In this document: in pieces, positions 7,477 to 15,425 of the stretch
Layout of the letters: every line of letters begins with the position of its first letter
How positions within the stretch are numbered: the first letter of the stretch is position 1
Assembly: GCF_022014495.1 (NCBI RefSeq)
Contig: NZ_JAKLSQ010000017.1
Span: forward strand, 1-60,018
DNA from: Sandaracinobacteroides sayramensis
Lineage (GTDB): Bacteria > Pseudomonadota > Alphaproteobacteria > Sphingomonadales > Sphingomonadaceae
DNA: 60,018 nt
Reading direction: 5' to 3'
Made by a program: the position numbers and the translations under genes
The notes under the pieces: model-generated
What the model was told of the DNA's origin: nothing
Databases searched by the model: none
What the model saw: only the letters and a program-made list of their open reading frames with translations

Positions 7477-8955
7477 GTGGCCGGCTCACGCATGCTCAGC
7501 TTCATCCATCTCGACCAGGCCTTCCCCGCGAAGCGCCCGGCCCAGGATCGCGCGCAGGATTTCGACGAGATCAGCACCAGCTTCCTCACCGCCAAGGCCG
7601 AGGAGCAGGCGTCCCGCTGCTCGCAGTGCGGCGTGCCCTTCTGCCAGGTGCACTGCCCGCTGGAAAACCACATCCCCGACTGGCTGAAGCTCGCCGCCGA
7701 AGGCCGCCTGCGCGACGCCTATGAGCTCTCCGCCTCCACCTCCACCATGCCCGAGATCTGCGGCCGCATCTGCCCGCAGGACCGTCTGTGCGAGGGAAGC
7801 TGCGTCATCGAGCAGTCCGGCCATGGCTCGGTCACCATCGGCTCGGTGGAAAAGTTTCTCACCGACACCGCCTGGAAGGAAGGCTGGGTCGAGCCGCTGC
7901 AACCGCTGGCGGACCGCTCCGGGCAATCGGTCGGGATCATCGGCGCCGGCCCCGCCGGTCTCACCGCCGCCGAGCTTCTGCGCCGTCGTGGCTACAGCGT
8001 GCATGTCTACGACCGCCACGACCGCGCCGGCGGCCTCCTCATCTACGGCATCCCCGGCTTCAAGCTGGAGAAGCCGGTCGTCGAGCGCCGGGTGAAGCGG
8101 CTGGCGGACGGCGGGGTGAACTTCCACCTCTCCACCGAGATCGGCCGCGACATCTCCTTTGCCGAGCTCCGCCGCCGCCACGACGCGATCCTCGTCGCCA
8201 CCGGAGTCTATAAGCCCCGCCCGCTCGGCCTTGCGGGCGCGGAGCTGCCCGGCGTGGTGAAGGCGCTCGACTATCTGATCGCCTCCAACCGCGTCGGTCT
8301 CGGCGACCAGGTGCCGGCCTATGAGTCGGGCGAGCTGAACGCGCTCGGCCGGCATGTGGTGGTGATCGGCGGCGGCGACACGGCGATGGACTGCGTCCGC
8401 ACCGCCGTCCGCCAGGGCGCGGCCTCCGTCACCTGCCTCTACCGGCGGGACAAGGCGAACATGCCCGGCTCGGCGCGCGAAGTGCAGAACGCCGAGGAAG
8501 AGGGCGTCGAATTCCAGTGGCTGGCCGCCCCCGCCGCCTTCGAGCCCGGCGCCAACGGCCATGTCGCCTCGGTCCGCGCGCTCCGGATGCGCCTCGGCGC
8601 GCCGGACGCTTCCGGCCGCCGCGCCCCGGAACCCGAGCCCGGCTCGGACTTCCATCTGCAAGCCGACCTCGTCGTCGAAGCGCTGGGCTTCGACCCCGAG
8701 GACCTTCCCGCCGCCTTCCAGCAGCCGGACCTCGCCGTCACCCGCTGGGGCACCTTGAAGGCGCAGGCGGAACGGCTGTCCACCAGCCTTCCGGGTGTGT
8801 TCGCCGCAGGAGACATCGTGCGCGGCGCCAGCCTCGTGGTATGGGCGATGCGCGAGGGCCGCGACGTGGCCCGCGCGATGCACGCCTGGCTGCAAGCCCA
8901 GGCCCCCGAAACGGCGGCGCAGCCGCACGCGAAGGCCCTGAAGGAACCCGCATGA
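7477..8955 (+). CDS. gltD: Glutamate synthase small (beta) subunit
   Basis: A 492-residue flavoprotein that passes electrons from NADPH to the GltB subunit. Two N-terminal cysteine groups (C48, C51, C56, C60 and C95, C99, C105, C109) bind [4Fe-4S] clusters. An FAD dinucleotide motif (IIGAGPAGLTAAELLRRRG) begins near residue 157 and an NADPH motif (VVIGGGDTAMDCV) near residue 292. The GTG at 7477 has GGGGAT a few bases upstream; ATG at 7492 is an equally family-like start (MLSFIHLDQAF). It overlaps the next gene by 4 bases. Unusually, gltB follows two small genes later. Confidence 0.95.
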   Translation: MAGSRMLSFIHLDQAFPAKRPAQDRAQDFDEISTSFLTAKAEEQASRCSQCGVPFCQVHCPLENHIPDWLKLAAEGRLRDAYELSASTSTMPEICGRICPQDRLCEGSCVIEQSGHGSVTIGSVEKFLTDTAWKEGWVEPLQPLADRSGQSVGIIGAGPAGLTAAELLRRRGYSVHVYDRHDRAGGLLIYGIPGFKLEKPVVERRVKRLADGGVNFHLSTEIGRDISFAELRRRHDAILVATGVYKPRPLGLAGAELPGVVKALDYLIASNRVGLGDQVPAYESGELNALGRHVVVIGGGDTAMDCVRTAVRQGAASVTCLYRRDKANMPGSAREVQNAEEEGVEFQWLAAPAAFEPGANGHVASVRALRMRLGAPDASGRRAPEPEPGSDFHLQADLVVEALGFDPEDLPAAFQQPDLAVTRWGTLKAQAERLSTSLPGVFAAGDIVRGASLVVWAMREGRDVARAMHAWLQAQAPETAAQPHAKALKEPA

Positions 8956-9545
8956 CACGCTTCCAATCCACCCTGAAGGCAGGCACTCTCCCCCTCGCCG
9001 CCCTCCTCCTCTCCGCCAGCCTGGCGCTGCCGGCGCAGGCGCAAAGCGCCGAGGCGACGAAGGCGGCGACCGCGCTTGTCGAGGTGCTGATGCCCGCCGC
9101 CGCCGCCAAGGCCCAGCTCGACCGGCAGATCCAGCAGATGCGCAGCGGCGCCGGGCTTCGCGCCATGCTGTCGAACGACCCCCGGCTGAAGGCGGAGCTG
9201 GCGAAGAACAGCCCGGCCACCACCGCCGGCCTCGCCCGCATCGGCGCCATGCAGGCGGACACCGTCGCCCCCATCATGCGCGAGATGCAGGCGTCGGCCC
9301 GGCAGGAGCAGATCGCCTCCTTCGCCCGCAACTTCACCGCCGAGGAGCTGACGCAGATCGCCGCCTTCTACCGCACGCCGGCCGGCGCCAAATTCCTCTC
9401 CACCCAGGGCACGGTGGCGCAGGAAGTCGCCAAGGCCAATGCGCAGAAGTTCGGCCCGCGCCTGCAGGCGGCCGAAAAGTCCGTCGCCCCCAAGCTCGAC
9501 GCGGAGCTTCGCAAGCTGTTCCCGGCGCAGGCGGGCGGCAAATAG
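8952..9545 (+). CDS. DUF2059 exported protein (first of two)
   Basis: A 197-residue protein with a signal peptide (LPLAALLLSASLALPAQAQ) and an all-helical DUF2059 region in its second half (FARNFTAEELTQIAAFYRTP and AGAKFLSTQ). Its ATG overlaps the gltD stop (ATGA), so it is translationally coupled to gltD. The family's role is unknown; a periplasmic location is likely. It resembles the next gene in length and C-terminal motif, so the two probably arose by duplication. Confidence 0.8.
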   Translation: MTRFQSTLKAGTLPLAALLLSASLALPAQAQSAEATKAATALVEVLMPAAAAKAQLDRQIQQMRSGAGLRAMLSNDPRLKAELAKNSPATTAGLARIGAMQADTVAPIMREMQASARQEQIASFARNFTAEELTQIAAFYRTPAGAKFLSTQGTVAQEVAKANAQKFGPRLQAAEKSVAPKLDAELRKLFPAQAGGK

Positions 9546-9546
9546 C

Positions 9547-10107
9547 ATGCTGCGCACCGCGCTCCTTCTCGGCCTCCTCGCCGCCGCCACTCCGGCGGCG
9601 GCGCAGGCCCCGGCTCCCCCGGCCCCCCAGACCGCAGACCCGGAGGCCGCCTTCAACGCCCTGCCCGAGGCCGAGCGGACGGCGAGGCTGGAAGCGGCCG
9701 GGCGGATGATGGCATCCGCCGACATGCAGGCGCAGATCCGCAAGTCGCTCGACAGCACCGTCGGCTATCTGATGCCGGTCTTCATGCGCGGCAACGAAGG
9801 CAAGCAGGGCGAGGTGGCGGCGATCGTCACCGAGGAGTTCCTCGCCGAGGCGAACAGGATGGTGCCGATGCTGGCCGAACAGGTCCGCCGCCGCCACGCC
9901 GAGATCTTCACCGCGGCCGAGCTGGACCAGCTCACCGCTTTCTACAGCTCCCCCATCGGCCGCAAGTTCACCGCCGTCTCGCCCGAGCTTCAGGCCCGGC
10001 TGATGCGCGACGGCGGCCCGGTGGGCGAAGCGGCGGCGCGGGCCGCGCTGCCGCGAATCATCGCCCGGCTGAAGGCCGCGCACCTCAACACCCCCACCCG
10101 CTCCTGA
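9547..10107 (+). CDS. DUF2059 exported protein (second of two)
   Basis: A 186-residue protein starting one base after the preceding stop. It has a short signal peptide (MLRTALLLGLLAAATPAAAQA), a Pro/Ala-rich stretch, and a DUF2059 motif (IFTAAELDQLTAFYSSPIGRKF) parallel to that of the upstream gene. It sits between gltD and gltB in a co-directional run with gaps of 1 and 33 bases, implying one transcript. Function unknown. Confidence 0.8.
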   Translation: MLRTALLLGLLAAATPAAAQAPAPPAPQTADPEAAFNALPEAERTARLEAAGRMMASADMQAQIRKSLDSTVGYLMPVFMRGNEGKQGEVAAIVTEEFLAEANRMVPMLAEQVRRRHAEIFTAAELDQLTAFYSSPIGRKFTAVSPELQARLMRDGGPVGEAAARAALPRIIARLKAAHLNTPTRS

Positions 10108-10140
10108 GCCCCCCGCTCCCAAGCCGCAACGGATACGCTG

Positions 10141-13100
10141 ATGCTGAACCACCCCGCCAACATCCCCTCGCCCGGCGACCGTGAACGCGCCCGCATGGCG
10201 GCCGAAGGCCTTTACCGGCCGGAAAGCGAATCGGATGCCTGCGGCGTCGGCCTCGTCGCCGCCATCGACGGCCGGCCCAGCCGGCGGGTGGTGGAAGCGG
10301 GCGTGGCGGCGCTGAAGGCGGTCTGGCACCGGGGCGCGGTGGACGCCGACGGCAAGACCGGCGACGGCGCCGGAATCCACCTCGACCTTCCCGTCAGCTT
10401 CTTCCACGACTGCATCGACCGGGCCGGCCACACCCCGCGCCCCAACCTGCTGGCGGTCGGCATGGTCTTCCTGCCCCGCACCGATCTCGCGGCGCAGGAA
10501 AGCTGCCGCACCATCGTCGAATCCGAAATCATCGCCTTTGGCCACTTCATCTACGGCTGGCGGCAGGTGCCGGTCGACGTCTCGGTGATCGGCGAGAAGG
10601 CCGCCAGCCTCCGCCCGGAAATCGAGCAGATCATGATCGCCGGCCCGGAAGACACCTCCGAGGAAAGCCGCGCCGCCTTCGAGAAGGACCTCTACATCCT
10701 GCGCCGCCGCATCGAGAAGAAGGTGATCGAAGCCCAGATCCAGGGCTTCTACATCTGCTCGCTCTCCTGCCGCTCGATCATCTACAAGGGCCTGTTCCTG
10801 GCCGAGAGCCTGTCCGTCTTCTACCCGGATCTGAGGGACCCGCGCTTCGAAAGCCGCTTCGCCATCTACCACCAGCGCTATTCCACCAACACCTTCCCGC
10901 AATGGTGGCTGGCGCAGCCCTTCCGCTGCCTCGCCCACAATGGCGAGATCAACACCATCCGCGGCAACCAGAACTGGATGAAGAGCCACGAGATCAAGAT
11001 GGCCGCCACCGCCTTCGGCGAGCATTCGGAGGACATCAAGCCGCTGATCCCGGCCGGCAGTTCCGACACGGCAGCGCTCGATGCGGTGTTCGAAGCCATC
11101 GTCCGCTCGGGCCGCGACGCGCCGACCGCCAAGACCATGCTCGTGCCCGAAGCCTGGTCGAAAGACGCGGACATGCCGCCCGCCCACAAGGCGATGTATG
11201 CCTATTTCGCCAGCGTCATGGAGCCGTGGGACGGCCCGGCCGCCCTCGCCATGACGGACGGCCGCTGGGTCGTCGCCGGCATGGACCGGAACGCGCTGCG
11301 CCCGATGCGCTACACGCAGACGGCGGACGGCCTCCTCATCGTCGGCTCGGAATCCGGCATGGTGCAGGTGAACGAGGAAACGGTCACCGCCAAGGGCCGG
11401 CTCGGGCCGGGCGAGATGATCGCCGTAGACCTTTCGGAAGGCCGCCTCTACCGCGACCGGGCGCTGAAGGACCTGCTCTCGTCCGCCCAGCCCTATGAGG
11501 GCCGCGCCGGCCAGTTCACCACCCTTGCCGACATCGCCGTGCCGGCGAACCTGCCGCCAGCCCCCATCGGCGCCGGCCTCCGCCGCCTGCAGATCGCCGC
11601 CGGCCTCACCATGGAGGATATGGAGCTGATCCTCTCCCCCATGGTCGACGACGCGAAAGAGGCGATCGGCTCCATGGGCGACGACACGCCGCTCGCCGTC
11701 ATCTCCCGCAACGCGCGGTGCATGAGCCATTTCTTCCGGCAGAACTTCAGCCAGGTGACGAACCCGCCCATCGACAGCCTGCGCGAAAGCCGGGTGATGA
11801 GCCTGAAGACCCGCTTCGGCAACCATGGCAACATCCTCGATTCCGACGAGACGCAGCAGGGCGTGATGGTGCTGGAAAGCCCGCTCCTCTCCAACACCGA
11901 ATGGCGCAGCCTGCAGGCGCATTTCCAGCATTCGGCCGCCGAGATCGACTGCACCTTCGACCTCGCCGAAGGCGCGGAAGGGCTGAAAACCGCCATCGCC
12001 CGCATCCGCGCCGAGTCCGAGGCCGCCGTCCGCCAGGGCAAGTCGCAGCTTTTCCTGACCGACGAGCACCAGTCGCCGGCGCGCTGCGGCGTCACCATGA
12101 TCCTCGCCGCCGCCGGCGTGCACACGCATCTGGTGAGGAAGGGCCTGCGCACCTTCGCCTCCATCAACGTCCGCTCGGCCGAATGCCTCGACACCCATTA
12201 TGTCGCGGTTCTGGTCGGCGCCGGCGCCACCACCGTCAACGCCTGGCTGGCAGAGGCCTCCATCGCCGACCGCCACGCCCGCGGCCTGTTCGGCGACCGG
12301 CCGCTCGCCGACTGCATCGCCCGCTACCGGAAGTCGATCGACGACGGGCTGCTGAAGATCATGGCGAAGATGGGCATCTCCGTCCTCTCCAGCTATCGCG
12401 GCGGCTATAATTTCGAAGCCGTCGGCCTCTCCCGCGCGCTGGTGGCCGATTTCTTCCCCGGCATGCCGTCGCGCATCTCGGGCGAGGGCTACACCTCGCT
12501 TTTCGAGGCCGCGCGCCAGCGCCACGACCGCGCCTTCGATCCCGAAGGCCGGCTCTCGGGCGCCGCCGCGCTCCCCATCGGCGGCTTCTACCGCTACCGC
12601 GCCGGCGGCGAGCCGCACGCCTGGGAAGGCCAGCTCATCCACACGCTGCAGGAAGCGGTGGCGACCGACAGCTACGGCCTCTACAAGCGCTTTTCCGAAG
12701 GCGTCCGCCGCCTTGCCCCCATCTACCTGCGCGACCTCCTGGAACTGAACTACGCCGCCGAGCCGCTGCCGGTGGAGGAAGTCGAGAGCATCGCCGAAAT
12801 CCGCAAGCGCTTCGTGACGCCGGGCATGTCCTTGGGCGCCCTCAGCCCGGAAGCGCATGAGACGCTGGCCATCGCCATGAACCGCATCGGCGCCAAGGCC
12901 GTCTCCGGCGAAGGCGGCGAGGATTCGATCCGCTTCAAGCCCTATCCCAATGGCGACAACGCCAATTCCAGCATCAAGCAGATCGCGTCGGGCCGCTTCG
13001 GGGTAACGGCGGAATATCTCAATGCCTGCAACGAGATAGAGATCAAGGTGGCGCAGGGCGCCAAGCCCGGCGAAGGCGGCCAGCTTCCCGGCTTCAAGGT

Positions 13101-14697
13101 CACGGAAATGATCGCCCGCCTGCGCCACGCGACGCCGGGCGTCACCCTCATCTCGCCGCCGCCGCACCACGACATCTACTCGATCGAGGATCTGGCCCAG
13201 CTCATCTACGACCTGAAGCAGATCAACCCGGAAGCCAAGGTCTGCGTGAAGCTGGTCTCCTCGTCCGGCATCGGCACGGTGGCGGCCGGGGTCGCGAAGG
13301 CGCATGCCGACGTGATCCTCGTCTCCGGCAATGTCGGCGGCACCGGCGCCTCGCCGCAGACCAGCATCAAGTTCGCCGGCGCTCCGTGGGAAATGGGCCT
13401 CAGCGAAGTCAACCAGGTGCTGACTCTGAACGGCCTCCGGCAGAAGGTGAAGCTGCGCACCGACGGCGGGCTGAAGACCGGCCGCGACATCGTCATCGCC
13501 GCCATCCTCGGCGCCGAGGAATATGGCATCGGCACCTTGAGCCTCGTCGCCATGGGCTGCATCATGGTCCGCCAGTGCCATTCCAACACCTGCCCGATCG
13601 GCGTCTGCACGCAGGACGAGGCGCTCAGGCAGAAGTTCAGCGGCAGCCCGGAAAAGGTCATCAACCTGATGACCTTCATCGCCGAGGAAACCCGCGACAT
13701 CCTCGCCCGCCTCGGCGTCCGTTCGCTCGACGAAGTGATCGGCCGCACCGAGCTTCTGCGCCAGGTCAGCCGCGGCGCCGAGCATCTGGACGACCTCGAC
13801 CTGAACCCGCTGCTGGCCAAGGTCGACGCGCCCGATCACATGCGCCGGTCGGCGAAGGACGCGCCCCGCAACCCGGTCCCCGACAGCCTCGACGCCGAAA
13901 TCCTGCGCGACGCCGGCCCGGTCTTCGACCATGGCGAGAAGATGCAGCTCACCTATTCGGTGCGCAACACCCACCGCGCCGTCGGCACCCGGCTCTCCGC
14001 CAAGATCACCCGCCGCTTCGGCATGCGGGGGCTGGCGCCCGGCCATGTGCATGTCCGCCTGCGCGGCTCCGCCGGCCAGTCGCTCGGCGCCTTCGCGGTG
14101 CAGGGCGTCCGCCTCGAAGTCTTCGGCGACGCCAACGACTATGTCGGCAAGGGCCTTTCCGGCGCCATCATCAGCGTCCGGCCGATGGTCTCCTCGCCGC
14201 TCGCCAGCCAGCGGAACGCCATCATCGGCAACACCTGCCTCTACGGCGCCACCTCGGGCGAGCTCTACGCGGCGGGTCAGGCCGGCGAGCGCTTCGCCGT
14301 GCGCAACTCCGGCGCCACCACCGTCATCGAGGGCTGCGGCGCCAACGGCTGCGAATATATGACCGGCGGCACGGCGGTCATCCTCGGCCCCGTGGGCGAC
14401 AATTTCGCCGCCGGCATGACGGGCGGCATGGCCTTCGTCCACGATCCGGACGGCCATTTCGAGCGCAAGGCGAATCCGGAAACGGTCGTCTGGCAGCGCA
14501 TCGAGACCGACCATTGGAGCGACGTCTGCCGCACCCTCATCGAGCGCCACGTCGAGCTCACCGGCAGCGCCTGGGCGCAATCCCTCCTCGCCGACTGGGA
14601 CCGCACCCGCGCGCGCATCTGGCAGGTCTGCCCGAAGGAAATGCTGACCCGCCTGGCCAACCCGATCACCCAACCGGCCCTGGAGGCCGCCGAGTAA
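10141..14697 (+). CDS. gltB: Glutamate synthase large (alpha) subunit
   Basis: A 1518-residue enzyme that makes two glutamates from glutamine and 2-oxoglutarate. After a 33-residue propeptide, Cys34 (SDACGVGLVA) is the expected N-terminal nucleophile of the class II amidotransferase domain. The central and FMN-binding synthase domains follow (SGEGGEDSIRFKPYPNGD; GNVGGTGASPQTSIKFAG). Cysteines for the 3Fe-4S cluster are near residues 1140-1151 (GCIMVRQCHSNTCPIGVC). The C-terminal beta-helix repeats (GNTCLYGATSGELYAAG; GGTAVILGPVGDNFAAG) are intact. Full family length. Confidence 0.97.
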   Translation: MLNHPANIPSPGDRERARMAAEGLYRPESESDACGVGLVAAIDGRPSRRVVEAGVAALKAVWHRGAVDADGKTGDGAGIHLDLPVSFFHDCIDRAGHTPRPNLLAVGMVFLPRTDLAAQESCRTIVESEIIAFGHFIYGWRQVPVDVSVIGEKAASLRPEIEQIMIAGPEDTSEESRAAFEKDLYILRRRIEKKVIEAQIQGFYICSLSCRSIIYKGLFLAESLSVFYPDLRDPRFESRFAIYHQRYSTNTFPQWWLAQPFRCLAHNGEINTIRGNQNWMKSHEIKMAATAFGEHSEDIKPLIPAGSSDTAALDAVFEAIVRSGRDAPTAKTMLVPEAWSKDADMPPAHKAMYAYFASVMEPWDGPAALAMTDGRWVVAGMDRNALRPMRYTQTADGLLIVGSESGMVQVNEETVTAKGRLGPGEMIAVDLSEGRLYRDRALKDLLSSAQPYEGRAGQFTTLADIAVPANLPPAPIGAGLRRLQIAAGLTMEDMELILSPMVDDAKEAIGSMGDDTPLAVISRNARCMSHFFRQNFSQVTNPPIDSLRESRVMSLKTRFGNHGNILDSDETQQGVMVLESPLLSNTEWRSLQAHFQHSAAEIDCTFDLAEGAEGLKTAIARIRAESEAAVRQGKSQLFLTDEHQSPARCGVTMILAAAGVHTHLVRKGLRTFASINVRSAECLDTHYVAVLVGAGATTVNAWLAEASIADRHARGLFGDRPLADCIARYRKSIDDGLLKIMAKMGISVLSSYRGGYNFEAVGLSRALVADFFPGMPSRISGEGYTSLFEAARQRHDRAFDPEGRLSGAAALPIGGFYRYRAGGEPHAWEGQLIHTLQEAVATDSYGLYKRFSEGVRRLAPIYLRDLLELNYAAEPLPVEEVESIAEIRKRFVTPGMSLGALSPEAHETLAIAMNRIGAKAVSGEGGEDSIRFKPYPNGDNANSSIKQIASGRFGVTAEYLNACNEIEIKVAQGAKPGEGGQLPGFKVTEMIARLRHATPGVTLISPPPHHDIYSIEDLAQLIYDLKQINPEAKVCVKLVSSSGIGTVAAGVAKAHADVILVSGNVGGTGASPQTSIKFAGAPWEMGLSEVNQVLTLNGLRQKVKLRTDGGLKTGRDIVIAAILGAEEYGIGTLSLVAMGCIMVRQCHSNTCPIGVCTQDEALRQKFSGSPEKVINLMTFIAEETRDILARLGVRSLDEVIGRTELLRQVSRGAEHLDDLDLNPLLAKVDAPDHMRRSAKDAPRNPVPDSLDAEILRDAGPVFDHGEKMQLTYSVRNTHRAVGTRLSAKITRRFGMRGLAPGHVHVRLRGSAGQSLGAFAVQGVRLEVFGDANDYVGKGLSGAIISVRPMVSSPLASQRNAIIGNTCLYGATSGELYAAGQAGERFAVRNSGATTVIEGCGANGCEYMTGGTAVILGPVGDNFAAGMTGGMAFVHDPDGHFERKANPETVVWQRIETDHWSDVCRTLIERHVELTGSAWAQSLLADWDRTRARIWQVCPKEMLTRLANPITQPALEAAE

Positions 14698-14716
14698 CAA
14701 ACACCCCACCCCTCCT

Positions 14717-14806
14717 CGTCACCCCGGGCTTGACCCGGGGTCCAGCTTTCCCCTGCCACAGCACCGGAGAGAAACAGCCGGACCCCGGGTCAAGCCCGGG
14801 GTGACG
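14717..14806. repeat. Repeat A, copy 1 (double palindrome)
   Basis: Two arms of about 29 bases face each other. Each arm contains the small hairpin CCCCGGGCTTGACCCGGGG (or its complement), and the arms are also inverted repeats of one another, so the unit can fold as two hairpins or one long cruciform. It lies 19 bases after the gltB stop. The same unit recurs nine more times in this window. No T-run follows, so a simple intrinsic terminator is not evident. Confidence 0.85.
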
Positions 14807-14930
14807 AGATTGCGGAGTTGCGCAGGAATCCCCTTGCACGCAGCGGTCGAGGTGGGACCGAACCACCTCTCCGCACCCCCACACCCCACAACCGCTTGAC
14901 GGCCCTCCCCGCAACCGCCACCCATCGCCG

Positions 14931-15422
14931 ATGCTGCCGATCAACCCGCATCTGGAAGTCCCGCTGCTGGCGCAGCTCATCCAGCTTTCCATCGCGCCGG
15001 TCTTCCTGCTGACGGCGATCGGCGCCTTCCTCTCGGCCATTACCACCCGCCTCGGCCGGGTGATAGACCGCGCCCGCGCGCTCGAAACCATCATCGCCAG
15101 CGAGGGCGTGGAAAACAACGACACCGCGCTCGCCGAACTCGCCAGCCTCGACAGGCGGATGCTGCTCGCCAACCGCGCCGTCGCGCTTTCGGTTTCCTCG
15201 GCGCTCACCGTCTGCGCCCTCATCATCGTGCTCTTCGTCTCGGCGGTCAGCCCGATTCATCTGGAGCAGGTGGTGCCGATCCTCTTCATTCTGGCGCTGC
15301 TGCTGCTGACGGCCTCGCTCACCGCCTTCGCGCTGGAAATCCGCATCTCCATCCGCACCGTCCGGGTCCGCGCGGAACTGATCCGCCACATGCCGCAGCC
15401 GCGCTTCCCCTTCCCGCGCTGA
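14931..15422 (+). CDS. DUF2721 membrane protein
   Basis: A 163-residue protein with an N-terminal hydrophobic segment (QLSIAPVFLLTAIGAFLSA), a helical middle (TTRLGRVIDRARALE, typical of DUF2721), and two further membrane segments (VSSALTVCALIIVLFVSAV and VVPILFILALLLLTASLTAF). Function unknown. It ends three bases before the convergent E1-like gene's stop. Confidence 0.8.
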   Translation: MLPINPHLEVPLLAQLIQLSIAPVFLLTAIGAFLSAITTRLGRVIDRARALETIIASEGVENNDTALAELASLDRRMLLANRAVALSVSSALTVCALIIVLFVSAVSPIHLEQVVPILFILALLLLTASLTAFALEIRISIRTVRVRAELIRHMPQPRFPFPR

Positions 15423-15425
15423 CGC

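Noticed and set aside
9334-14709. A 1791-codon open frame antisense to gltB and neighbours
   Set aside because: It is a high-GC shadow: gltB is full length with all catalytic motifs, and the antisense translation is compositionally biased with no recognisable domain. It also runs through the DUF2059 genes and into repeat A.
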